Source: JANOBJ01 sp031411575 (GTDB lineage: Bacteria; Pseudomonadota; Gammaproteobacteria; Burkholderiales; Burkholderiaceae_C). Taken from it: DNA of 13,096 nucleotides. The notes beneath the pieces were generated by a model. The model searched no databases. It saw only the letters and a program-made list of their open reading frames with translations, and was not told the DNA's origin. This document shows positions 1 through 7,150 of this stretch, one piece after another. The translations under genes were made by a program, and so were the position numbers. The DNA is taken from positions 1 to 13,096 of the forward strand of contig JANOBJ010000124.1 in NCBI GenBank assembly GCA_031411575.1, read 5' to 3'. Position 1 is the stretch's first letter. Each line of letters begins with the position of its first letter.

Positions 1-351
1 GCCCGCCGTCACGCGCTGCAGGAACGGCTGCACGATGCGCGGCAGCCGCGCCGACTCCAGATACGACTGGCCCAGCCGCAGCACCCGCGGCAGCAGCCAG
101 AACAGCTTGCCGTCGGTGCCCACATAGCCCAGGTGCGCCAGCGTCAGCAGGTAGCGCCGGGCAGCGGTGCGCGTCATGCCGCAGCGCTGGCCGGCCTGGC
201 TGGCGGTGAGGCGCGGGTTGGCGTCGTCAAAGGTCTCGATGATCGACAGGCCCTTTTCCAGCCCGGCGATCCAGTCGCGTTTGTCCAGCGTGGAGGGCGG
301 GCCGGACGAGACGGCGGGCGGAGTAGAGGGCAGGGAGGACGGCTCGGGCAT
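1..351 (-). CDS. IclR-family transcriptional regulator, PcaR/PobR type (N-terminal 117 residues; 3' end outside window)
   Basis: Reading the minus strand from ATG at 351 gives 117 uninterrupted codons that run off the left edge. After a Pro/Ser-rich leader of about 22 residues comes DWIAGLEKGLSIIETFDD (27-44), then a winged helix-turn-helix with LTASQAGQRCGMTRTAARR (about 48-66), a YLLTLAHLGYV helix and wing (67-77), and LLPRVLRLGQSYLES (86-100) leading to the effector domain. This arrangement is typical of the IclR subgroup that controls protocatechuate, 4-hydroxybenzoate and quinate catabolism (PcaR, PcaU, PobR). It is divergent from the catabolic operon starting at 532 and separated from it by 180 bp, the usual position for a local regulator. 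The effector-binding domain is missing from the window, so the ligand (protocatechuate, beta-ketoadipate or another) cannot be judged. Family assignment is firm; the regulon is inferred. Confidence 0.9.
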   Translation of the reverse strand, partial: MPEPSSLPSTPPAVSSGPPSTLDKRDWIAGLEKGLSIIETFDDANPRLTASQAGQRCGMTRTAARRYLLTLAHLGYVGTDGKLFWLLPRVLRLGQSYLESARLPRIVQPFLQRVTAG

Positions 352-531
352 GGACGCGATTGTGGGTCCGCTGCCGCAACGGTGTTTAGGGAAAACCCGG
401 AAAATGATCGTTAATCGCTCAATTGAGTTCATTCATCGTTCAAAACGGCGGTTGGTGGCGGTTGTATGGGCCGGGGTCTACCGCTAAATTACTGGCTACG
501 ACGGCAATTCTGAACGATCACCGAACCAAAC
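352..531. promoter_or_regulatory. Divergent control region with repeated operator-like motifs
   Basis: This gene-free spacer lies between the IclR-type regulator and the AroE-like gene and is visibly AT-richer than its surroundings. It holds ATCGTTAA at 406-413, ATCGTTCA at 435-442 and the inverted copy TGAACGAT at 511-518. There is also a perfect 10-bp palindrome CTCAATTGAG at 418-427, and a direct repeat GGCGGTTG at 447-454 and 457-464, spaced exactly 10 bp, or one helical turn. Tandem and palindromic 10-bp elements are known in operators of the PcaU/PobR branch of IclR regulators. I could not pick convincing -35/-10 boxes by eye for either direction. The control role is inferred from position and motifs. 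Confidence 0.6.
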
Positions 532-1503
532 ATGATTTCCGCGCCAGCCAGCCCCGCCATCACCGGCACCACCGATGTCTATTTGATCATCGGCGACCCG
601 GTGGAGCAGGTGCGTGCGCCCGAGTCCTTCAACCGCATCTTCGCGGCGATGGGCATCGACGCGGTGCTGGTGCCGGTGCACGTGGCGCCGGACCACCTGG
701 AGGCCTTTGTCAAGGCCGTCTTCACCACGCGCAACATCTCGGGCCTGTGGGCCACCATCCCGCACAAGACGCCGCTGGTCGATCTGCTGGACCGCTGCTC
801 AGACCTGGGCCGGCTGGCCGGCGCGGTCAACGCGGTGCGTCGCAACGCCAACGGCACGCTGGAGGGCGGGCTGTTCGACGGCGAAGGCTTCATGGCCAGC
901 CTGGCCTATTTCGGCTTGACCGTGGCGGGCAAGCGGGTGCTGATGCTGGGCGCGGGCGGCGCGGCGGCTGCCATTGGCGTATCGCTGGCCTGCACCGGTA
1001 CCGCACCGGTGGCGGAACTCGCGCTGTTCGATCCCGCAGCCGGCCGCGCGCAGCAGATCGTGGAGCGCCTGGCGCCCGCCAGCCGCGCGCGTCTGTCGGT
1101 GGCGGCCAGCAACGACCCGGCCGGGTTCGATCTGGTGATCAACGCCACGCCGCTCGGGCTGAAGCCCGGCGACCCCTTGCCCTGCGACGTGGCGCGCTTG
1201 TCCAGCGGCGCGGCGCTGGTGGACATCCTCATGAAGCACCAGCCGACGCCCGTGGTGCGCGCGGCGCGGGCACGTGGCCTGGTGGCACATCCGGGCTTCG
1301 AGATGATGATCCAGCAGACCCATCTGTACCTCGATTTTTTCGGCTTCCACGAGGCTGCGGCGCGGCTGCGCGAAGACGCCACCTTTGTGCGCGAACTCAT
1401 CTACCCCGAAACGCTGCATGGCGAGATACGGCGACCCGCCGCGGCCGGATTTTCCATCCCTGAAGTCGAGGGTTCACGACTTGCCCTTCATCCAAACCCC
1501 TGA
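532..1503 (+). CDS. AroE-like (shikimate/quinate dehydrogenase family) NAD-type dehydrogenase
   Basis: This is a 323-residue protein of the shikimate dehydrogenase family. Visible landmarks are the catalytic lysine in ATIPHK (K79), N100 in GAVNAVRR, D116 in LFDGEGF, a Rossmann GAGGAAAA loop (from about 140), INATPLG (204-209) and Q262. The second Rossmann strand ends in LFDP (D167) instead of the NRT-R motif of NADPH enzymes, which suggests NAD and a catabolic direction. The Ser-x-Ser of canonical AroE (SKSP), which binds the shikimate carboxylate, reads VRAP here (27-30), so the substrate may not be shikimate itself. The C-terminus is about 40 residues longer than in the paralogue at 10391-11227. 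An in-frame stop at 511-513 leaves ATG 532 as the only sensible start, although no clear Shine-Dalgarno precedes it. It is the first gene of the plus-strand operon. Oxidation of quinate/shikimate or a related acid is likely; the exact substrate is open. Confidence 0.82.
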   Translation: MISAPASPAITGTTDVYLIIGDPVEQVRAPESFNRIFAAMGIDAVLVPVHVAPDHLEAFVKAVFTTRNISGLWATIPHKTPLVDLLDRCSDLGRLAGAVNAVRRNANGTLEGGLFDGEGFMASLAYFGLTVAGKRVLMLGAGGAAAAIGVSLACTGTAPVAELALFDPAAGRAQQIVERLAPASRARLSVAASNDPAGFDLVINATPLGLKPGDPLPCDVARLSSGAALVDILMKHQPTPVVRAARARGLVAHPGFEMMIQQTHLYLDFFGFHEAAARLREDATFVRELIYPETLHGEIRRPAAAGFSIPEVEGSRLALHPNP

Positions 1504-1516
1504 GGAGACAACCCCC

Positions 1517-2674
1517 ATGAAAAAACGATTTGCTCTTAAAACGATAGCTGTCTGCGTCCTGCTGGCGGGCACCACAGCCGCTTTTGCGCAACAAACGATC
1601 AAGATTGCCAACATTGTCGAGCTGTCCGGTGGCGGCGCCACGGCGGGCACCAACTTCAAGAACGGGGTGGAACTGGCGGTCAAGGAAATCAATGCTGCCG
1701 GCGGCATCCTGGGCAAGAAGATCGAGTCCGTCACCAGCGACACGCAGAGCAACCCGGGCGTTGCCAAGGGCCTGACGCAGAAGGCGGTGGACCAGGACGT
1801 GTTTGCCATCTTCGGCCCGGTGTTCTCTGGCTCGATCATGGTCAGCATGGCCGAAAGCCGGCGCGCCGAGATCCCCAACTGGACCGGCGGCGAGGCGGCC
1901 AGCATCACCACGCAGGGCAACCCGTATATCTTTCGCACCAGCTTCACCCAGGCCACCGCGATGCCCAAGGTGGCCAAGTACATCGCCACCAAGTCCAAGA
2001 GCCTGGCCATCATTTACGTGAACAATGATTTCGGCAAGGGCGGCCTGGACATGATCAAGAAGGCGCTGGCCGGCAGCGGCACCGCCATCGCGGCCGAGAT
2101 CAGCACCGATTCGGGCCAGGTGGACTTCTCGCCGGCCGTGCTGAAGGCCAAGCAGAGCAACGCCGACGCCGTGTTTGTCTACACCAACGAGGAAGAGTCG
2201 GCGCGCGCGCTGCGCGAGTTGCGCAAGCAGGGCTGGACCAAACCCATCATCGGCGAGACCACACTGACCGGCCAGAAAGTGATCGAACTGGCAGGCGAGG
2301 CCGCCAACGGCGCGGTCGCGCATGTGGGCCTGACGGTGGATGCGCCACTGCCCGAGATGCTCAAGTTCAAGGGCAAGTTCTACCAGGAATACAAGTACAT
2401 CCCCGACCACAACGGCATCAAGGGCTACACCGGCGTGTACACGCTGAAGGCCGGGATTGAAAAGGTCGGCAAGCTCGATCGCAAGGCGGTGGCGCAGGCC
2501 ATGAAGGGTCTGAAGATCAGCGCGGCCAAGTACCCGGGCGTGATCATGGACGTGACCTTCGACGACAAGGGCGATCTGGACCGTGACAGCTTCCTGGTCG
2601 AGGTGAAGGGCGGCAAGCAGGAAGTGGTGTCCACCATCGGGCCGCTGGGTGCCGCGGTGGCGGCCAAGAAGTAA
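1517..2674 (+). CDS. Branched-chain-type ABC transporter periplasmic substrate-binding protein
   Basis: This 385-residue periplasmic binding protein belongs to the Peripla_BP_6/LivK family. ATG 1517 is chosen because it opens a classic signal peptide (MKKR, hydrophobic stretch about 9-21, AFA cleavage near residue 24) and sits behind a strong GAGGAG. The TGA stop of the preceding gene overlaps that Shine-Dalgarno, which suggests translational coupling. The mature protein begins with TIKIANIVELSGGG and continues with GVELAVKEINAAGGILGKKIE, as in the HAAT class. Several members of this class bind aromatic or hydroaromatic acids rather than leucine. Position between a dehydrogenase and protocatechuate-forming genes suggests a hydroaromatic ligand such as quinate, shikimate or dehydroshikimate (inference). 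The permease and ATPase genes follow directly. Confidence 0.9.
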   Translation: MKKRFALKTIAVCVLLAGTTAAFAQQTIKIANIVELSGGGATAGTNFKNGVELAVKEINAAGGILGKKIESVTSDTQSNPGVAKGLTQKAVDQDVFAIFGPVFSGSIMVSMAESRRAEIPNWTGGEAASITTQGNPYIFRTSFTQATAMPKVAKYIATKSKSLAIIYVNNDFGKGGLDMIKKALAGSGTAIAAEISTDSGQVDFSPAVLKAKQSNADAVFVYTNEEESARALRELRKQGWTKPIIGETTLTGQKVIELAGEAANGAVAHVGLTVDAPLPEMLKFKGKFYQEYKYIPDHNGIKGYTGVYTLKAGIEKVGKLDRKAVAQAMKGLKISAAKYPGVIMDVTFDDKGDLDRDSFLVEVKGGKQEVVSTIGPLGAAVAAKK

Positions 2675-2797
2675 GACCCTGCCGCCCGGTCATCGCAGGG
2701 CAGCGGCCCGGATGACCGATACCTTCGCGCCTGTCGACGCGTTTTCCCTCCGGCCGCCCGCCCCTCGACAGGCACAGGGCGGCCCGCGGAGTCACCC
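2675..2797 (+). other. Structured intercistronic region with four interlocking inverted repeats
   Basis: The 123-nt gap between binding protein and first permease contains four perfect inverted repeats. First pair: CCCTGC (2677-2682) with GCAGGG (2695-2700), interlocked with CGGTCATC (2687-2694) and GATGACCG (2711-2718). The spacing (loops of 4, 0 and 10 nt) has the geometry of an H-type RNA pseudoknot. Second pair: GCCTGTCGA (2729-2737) with TCGACAGGC (2765-2773), overlapped by GGCCGCCC (2752-2759) with GGGCGGCC (2777-2784). That pair has a joining loop of only 3 nt, so its two stems are probably alternatives. No T-run follows any stem, so this is not a simple intrinsic terminator. A role in mRNA stabilisation, processing or attenuation between the abundant binding protein and the membrane subunits is an inference. 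Confidence 0.5.
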
Positions 2798-3673
2798 ATG
2801 ACCGATTTTCTCCAGCTTTTTCTGAGTGGCCTGGCCACCGGCAGCATCTATGCGCTGGCGGCCCTTGGCTTCACCCTGCTGTGGCAGGCCTCGGGCACCA
2901 TCAACTTTGCCCAGGGCGAGTTTGTGATGCTGCCGGCCTTCATGATGCTGGGCTTCCTGTCGATCGGCGCGCCGCTGGCGGTGGGCTTTGTGCTCACCAC
3001 GATCCTGGCGGTCGTCGTGCTGGGTTGGGTGTTCAAGCGCGGCCTGGTCGATCCACTGTTCAAGTACGGCATGATGCCGATCGTTGTCGCCACCATCGGC
3101 CTGTCGATCGCCATGCGCAACGGCGTGCGTGCGGGCTACAGCGCCGAGGCGCATCCGTTCCCCAGCCTGTTCGCCGACAAGCTCTACAACATCGCCGGTG
3201 TGACCGTGACGCTGTCGGACATCGGCACGCTGGTGCTGGCCACCGCGATCGTGCTGGCCACCCAGGCCTTCCTGGCCAAGACCGTGACCGGCCGCGCCAT
3301 GCAGGCGGTGGCGCAGAACACCGAGAGCGCCAGCGTGCTGGGCATCAACGTGCCGAGGATGATTTTCTACACCTTCGCCATCAACGCGGTGCTGGCGGTA
3401 GCGGCGGCGATGCTGGTCACGCCGACTTACCTCGCCAAGTTCGACATGGGTGAATCGCTGGGTACCAAGGCCTTCTTCGCCGCCATCATCGGTGGCTTCA
3501 ACAACTCGCGCGGCGCGCTGCTGGGCGGACTGATCGTCGGCGTGGCCGAAAACCTGGCCGCCGCCTACATCTCGCCGGCCTACAAGGACGCGGTGGCGCT
3601 CATCATCTTCATGGTGGTCATCCTGTTCAAGCCGCAAGGTTTGCTCGGCAGAAAAGAAGAGCGCAAAGTCTGA
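2798..3673 (+). CDS. livH: Branched-chain-type ABC transporter permease, LivH family
   Basis: This 291-residue polytopic inner-membrane protein belongs to the LivH family. It opens with FLSGLATGSIYALAALGFTL, followed by the family hallmark GTINFAQGEFVM (about residues 33-44). The EAA-like cytoplasmic loop is seen as GRAMQAVAQNTESASVLGIN (about 166-185), and the C-terminal GGFNNSRGALLGGLIVG helix is also typical. Length matches the family (about 290-300 residues). ATG 2798 follows GGAG at 2788-2791. It would form the transmembrane channel with the LivM-type protein encoded 8 nt downstream and be energised by the two ATPases. Substrate specificity comes from the binding protein, not from this subunit. 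Confidence 0.92.
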   Translation: MTDFLQLFLSGLATGSIYALAALGFTLLWQASGTINFAQGEFVMLPAFMMLGFLSIGAPLAVGFVLTTILAVVVLGWVFKRGLVDPLFKYGMMPIVVATIGLSIAMRNGVRAGYSAEAHPFPSLFADKLYNIAGVTVTLSDIGTLVLATAIVLATQAFLAKTVTGRAMQAVAQNTESASVLGINVPRMIFYTFAINAVLAVAAAMLVTPTYLAKFDMGESLGTKAFFAAIIGGFNNSRGALLGGLIVGVAENLAAAYISPAYKDAVALIIFMVVILFKPQGLLGRKEERKV

Positions 3674-3681
3674 GGCCCGCC

Positions 3682-4677
3682 ATGAAAAAGACCACTCTTG
3701 TCTCCCTGGCCATCGGCGCGGTGCTGATGCTGATCCTGCCGTTGTTCCTGAAGAACTACGGCATCTACCTGCTGACCTACTGGCTGGTGTTTGTCATCGC
3801 CACCATGGGCCTGAACCTCACTGTCGGCTATGCCGGGCAGAAATCACTGGGCCACGCGGCCTTCTTCGGCATCGGCGCGTACACCGTGGCCATTCTCATG
3901 AAGGCCGGGGTCAGCTTCTGGCTGGGCTTGCCGGCGGCGGCGCTGATCTGCTTTGCGGTCGGGCTGGCGCTGGGTTTCCCGGCGCTGCGGGTGCAGACGA
4001 TCTACCTGGCGTTCGCCACGCTGGGCTTCAACACCGCGATCTGGCTGGTGATGCGCAACGAGGAGTGGCTCACGGGCGGCACCTTCGGCATCAACAACAT
4101 TGCTCGGCCCAGCCTGGCGGGGTTCAGTCTGGAAGGCAACCTGGCCTACTACTACTTCGTGTTCGGCGTGACCGTGGTGCTGGCGCTGCTGCTGTGGGGC
4201 CTGCTGCGCAGCCCCTGGGGCAAGGCCTTCACGGCGCTGCGCGACAACCCGATCCGGGCCGAAAGCCTGGGGGTGGATATCCGCACCTACACGCTGCTGA
4301 GCTTTGCCATCGGCGCGGTCTATGCGGGCGTTGCGGGTGCGCTGTTTGCCAGCCTGGTGCAGTTCATCGAGCCGGCGCCGTTCTCGGTCGGCGCGTCGAT
4401 CATGATGTACCTGATGGTGGTGGTGGGCGGGCCGGGCTACTTCCTCGGACCGGTGCTGGGCGCGGCGGTGGGGGTGGTGGTGCCCGAGTGGCTGCGCGAC
4501 GTGCCCGGCGTCGCGGCCTGGTACCTGCCGATCTTTGGCGCCGCCGTGGTGCTGCTGATGATCTGGCTGCCCGACGGGCTGCTGTCGCTGCCCGACCGCA
4601 TCAAGGCCAAACGCATGGCGCGTGAAGCCAACGCCGCGCGCTCCGCCGCGGCCGCCAAACTGGGAGCGCAGTCATGA
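3682..4677 (+). CDS. livM: Branched-chain-type ABC transporter permease, LivM family
   Basis: This 331-residue membrane protein is the second permease of the importer. It shows the LivM signature GLNLTVGYAGQKSLGHAAFF (about residues 43-62), a long run of hydrophobic helices, and the cytoplasmic coupling loop GKAFTALRDNPIRAESLGV (about 180-198). It ends in a basic, Ala-rich cytoplasmic tail after PDGLLSLPDRIKAKR. It starts 8 nt after the LivH stop. Its TGA overlaps the ATG of the next gene in an ATGA arrangement, a sign of translational coupling with the ATPase. Nothing is missing or unusual compared with family members. Confidence 0.92.
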   Translation: MKKTTLVSLAIGAVLMLILPLFLKNYGIYLLTYWLVFVIATMGLNLTVGYAGQKSLGHAAFFGIGAYTVAILMKAGVSFWLGLPAAALICFAVGLALGFPALRVQTIYLAFATLGFNTAIWLVMRNEEWLTGGTFGINNIARPSLAGFSLEGNLAYYYFVFGVTVVLALLLWGLLRSPWGKAFTALRDNPIRAESLGVDIRTYTLLSFAIGAVYAGVAGALFASLVQFIEPAPFSVGASIMMYLMVVVGGPGYFLGPVLGAAVGVVVPEWLRDVPGVAAWYLPIFGAAVVLLMIWLPDGLLSLPDRIKAKRMAREANAARSAAAAKLGAQS

Positions 4678-5432
4678 GCAAGCCCTTGCTGAAAGTATCG
4701 GGCCTGAAAAAGGCCTATGGCGCGATCCAGGCGGTGGGCGGGGTCAGCTTCGAGGTCATGCCGGGTGAGATCTTTGGCGTGATCGGGCCCAACGGCTCGG
4801 GCAAGACCACGCTGTTCAACAGCATGCTGGGGCAGATCACGCCTGACGCCGGGCAGATCGTGCTCAACGGTGAAGACGTGTCCAAACTCGGCCCGCTGGA
4901 GCTGAACCGCCGCGGCGTCGGGCGCACCTTCCAGACGCTGCAGGTGTTTGGCAAGATGAGCGTGCGCGACAACCTGATCGTGGCCGCGCAGGAGCACGCG
5001 GGCAGCATGTTCAGCCGCATGTTCGCGCCTGGCGATTCCAACCTGGGCGCCAAGGCCGATGCGCTGATCGACCGCTTCCGCATCCGCCACGTGGCCGATC
5101 TAAAGGCCGGCACCCTGAGCTACGGCCAGCAAAAGCTGGTGGACATCGCCATGGCCTTCATGAGCGAGCCCGACCTCGTGCTGCTGGACGAGCCCTGCGC
5201 GGGCGTCAACCCGTCGCTGGTGGGGGGCATTTCAACGCTGCTCAAGGACTTGAACCACAATCCGCAGTTTGAGAAACGCAGCAGCTTCGTGGTGATCGAG
5301 CACAACATGGATTTCGTAATGGACCTGTGCCACCGCATCATGGTGATGGTGGAGGGCCAGGTGATGGCCATCGGCACGCCGGCCGAGATTCGCGCCAACA
5401 AACAGGTGCTTGACGCCTACCTGGGGAGCTGA
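4674..5432 (+). CDS. livG: Branched-chain-type ABC transporter ATP-binding protein, LivG family
   Basis: This 252-residue ABC ATPase on the cytoplasmic face of the importer has all motifs intact: Walker A GPNGSGKTT (38-46), Q-loop Q87 in GRTFQTLQVF, signature LSYGQQ (148-153), Walker B LVLLDEP with catalytic E173, and switch histidine H210 in VVIEHNMDFV. IEHNMDFV and the C-terminal DAYLGS are hallmarks of LivG rather than LivF. The signature is LSYGQ instead of LSGGQ, which is normal for LivG. The start overlaps the LivM stop by 4 nt, and the next ATPase gene begins 1 nt after its stop, so all three are co-translated. Confidence 0.94.
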   Translation: MSKPLLKVSGLKKAYGAIQAVGGVSFEVMPGEIFGVIGPNGSGKTTLFNSMLGQITPDAGQIVLNGEDVSKLGPLELNRRGVGRTFQTLQVFGKMSVRDNLIVAAQEHAGSMFSRMFAPGDSNLGAKADALIDRFRIRHVADLKAGTLSYGQQKLVDIAMAFMSEPDLVLLDEPCAGVNPSLVGGISTLLKDLNHNPQFEKRSSFVVIEHNMDFVMDLCHRIMVMVEGQVMAIGTPAEIRANKQVLDAYLGS

Positions 5433-5433
5433 C

Positions 5434-6207
5434 ATGACTGAACCCACAGAAGACATCTGCATCGAATTCGACGACGTGGTGGCCGGCTACAAGGATTTCA
5501 TGATCCTGAACAACCTGTCGTTCAAGGCCCGCCGCGGCTCGATCACGCTGCTGCTGGGCCCCAACGGCGCCGGCAAATCCACCGTACTCAAGACCCTGTT
5601 TGGCCTGCTCAAGCCGCGCCAGGGGCGGGTGCTGCTGGATGGCGTGGTGGTCAATGGCGCCAGCCAGAAAGAGCTGCTGGCCCACGGCATTGCCTTTGTG
5701 CCGCAAGGGCGCAACCTGTTCGGCCAGCTCACCGTGTGGCAGAACCTCGAGCTGGGAGGTATCACCATCGGCACCAAGACCACGCACGAGCGCATTCCCG
5801 AGGTGCTGGAGTTTTTTCCGCGTGTGAAGGAGCGCTTGCACTCGATGGCCTCGTCGCTCTCGGGCGGTGAGCAAAAGCAGCTGGAGATCGGCCGTGCGTT
5901 GCTGCTGCGGCCCAAGGTGATCCTGATCGACGAACCCTCGATCGGCCTGAGCCCGCTGGTGGTGCAGGATGTCTTCAAGCTGCTGCGCAAGCTCGCCGAC
6001 CAGGGCACCACGGTGCTGATGGTCGAGCAAAATGTGAAGAGCGCGCTGAAAGTGTCCGACGATGCGATCGCGCTCGAATCGGGTCGTCTGGTGCTGCACA
6101 AGCCGGCCAGCGAGCTGCTGGCTGATCCCAACATCGAGAGGCTGTTCCTGGGTGGCGCGCACGCCGCCACTGCCCCCACTCCGGCCGCGCCGGTGGCCAC
6201 CTTCTGA
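5434..6207 (+). CDS. livF: Branched-chain-type ABC transporter ATP-binding protein, LivF family
   Basis: This 257-residue ABC ATPase is the second nucleotide-binding subunit. Motifs are Walker A GPNGAGKST (42-50), Q91 in VPQGRNLF, signature LSGGE (142-146), Walker B VILIDEP (162-168), and MVEQN at the switch position, where LivF proteins normally carry Gln instead of His. The frame opens further upstream with TTG at 5410, but ATG 5434 is preferred because it lies just after GGGGAG and 1 nt after the preceding stop. The C-terminus is a short Ala/Pro-rich tail after IERLFLGG. It completes a five-component importer encoded in the usual K-H-M-G-F order. Confidence 0.94.
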   Translation: MTEPTEDICIEFDDVVAGYKDFMILNNLSFKARRGSITLLLGPNGAGKSTVLKTLFGLLKPRQGRVLLDGVVVNGASQKELLAHGIAFVPQGRNLFGQLTVWQNLELGGITIGTKTTHERIPEVLEFFPRVKERLHSMASSLSGGEQKQLEIGRALLLRPKVILIDEPSIGLSPLVVQDVFKLLRKLADQGTTVLMVEQNVKSALKVSDDAIALESGRLVLHKPASELLADPNIERLFLGGAHAATAPTPAAPVATF

Positions 6208-6232
6208 TCACTGCAACACAAGGACACGCACC

Positions 6233-7147
6233 ATGAGTGACTTGCTGGTCAACCCGTCCGATACCCGCGAACCGCTGCAGGCGTCGTTCAGCGATGCCGC
6301 CAACCCACTGGGACTCGATGGCATCGAGTTCATCGAGTACGCCACCCCGAAGCCGCAGGCGCTGGGCCAGGTGCTGGAGATGTTGGGCTTTCGACCGGTG
6401 GCGCGGCACCGCTCGCGCGAGGTGCTGCTGTACCGCCAGGGCGCGCTCAACATCGTGGTCAATGCCCACCCGCTGGACGTGAAGGGCGCGGCCCATGGCA
6501 GCGAAGCGCCGGCGATTTCGGCCATCGCGCTTCGGGTGCGCGACGCGCGCGCCGCCTACCATTACGCGCGTGAGCGTGGCGCCTGGGAGGTGCCCACGCA
6601 CGCCGAGGTGATGGAGCTCAACATTCCCGCGATCCACGGCGCCGGTGGCAGCCGCATCTACTTTGTGGACCGCTACCAGGAGTTCTCGATCTATGACGTG
6701 GACTTCATCCCGATTCCCACCGTGGACCAGAAGCCGCCCGCGGTGGCCGGCATTCATTTCTTCGGCGTGGTGCAGTACATCGGCCCCGAGCGCAGCTACG
6801 ACTGGATAGAGTTTTACCGCGAGCTGTTTGGCATTGAGCTGATTCCCGACGAGCAGCGCTTCGGCATCATGCCCAAGGGCAAGCTGCTGCGCAGCCCGTC
6901 ACTGGACCCGGCCAACCGCTTCATGCTGCAGCTGATCGAGCCCGACGTGCTGGTGCTGGACGCTGACGAAAAGCTGCAGCGCATCGGCCTGGGCGTGCCC
7001 GACGTGCTGGCCGCCGTGACGGCGCTGCGCAAGCTCGGCATCGAGTTTGTCGAGACAGCCGCGGCGCACACCGAATCGCGTGGCGCCATCACCAAGACCT
7101 ACCTGGGTTCGGTGGTGTTTGAGCTGGTCAAGAGCGACAGGGGGTAG
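6233..7147 (+). CDS. Stand-alone 4-hydroxyphenylpyruvate dioxygenase-like (VOC) protein, counterpart of the QuiC1 C-terminal domain
   Basis: This 304-residue, two-module VOC protein is clearly related to HPPD: GLDGIEFIEYATP (27-39), ARHRSREVLLYRQGALNIVVN (58-78 with minor variation) and ELNIPAIHGAGGSRIYFVDR (128-147). In true HPPD the iron is held by His, His and Glu. By eye the first His matches H175 (GIHFFG) and the Glu matches E297 (VVFELV). The second His position (usually GVQHIAL) reads LQRIGL, so it is R250. The chain also stops seven residues after E297 and lacks the usual C-terminal GFG..NF..LF tail. Genuine HPPD activity is therefore doubtful. Pseudomonas QuiC1-type 3-dehydroshikimate dehydratases carry an HPPD-like domain at the C-terminus of a TIM barrel, and here the barrel is a separate gene 3 nt downstream. 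A supporting role for that enzyme is the best guess. ATG 6233 starts a protein with the expected N-terminus; longer in-frame starts would overlap livF. Confidence 0.8.
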   Translation: MSDLLVNPSDTREPLQASFSDAANPLGLDGIEFIEYATPKPQALGQVLEMLGFRPVARHRSREVLLYRQGALNIVVNAHPLDVKGAAHGSEAPAISAIALRVRDARAAYHYARERGAWEVPTHAEVMELNIPAIHGAGGSRIYFVDRYQEFSIYDVDFIPIPTVDQKPPAVAGIHFFGVVQYIGPERSYDWIEFYRELFGIELIPDEQRFGIMPKGKLLRSPSLDPANRFMLQLIEPDVLVLDADEKLQRIGLGVPDVLAAVTALRKLGIEFVETAAAHTESRGAITKTYLGSVVFELVKSDRG

Positions 7148-7150
7148 GCC

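Noticed and set aside
423..1463. 346-codon plus-strand frame overlapping the AroE-like gene
   Set aside because: It is a different frame from the clear AroE-like protein and its translation is Arg/Gly/Ala-rich without motifs.
1385..1516. N-terminal extension of the ABC binding protein
   Set aside because: The frame is open here, but a strong Shine-Dalgarno and a perfect signal peptide place the start at 1517.
1397..2410. 337-codon minus-strand open frame
   Set aside because: Antisense to the ABC binding-protein gene, low-complexity composition, no domain; a frame shadow.
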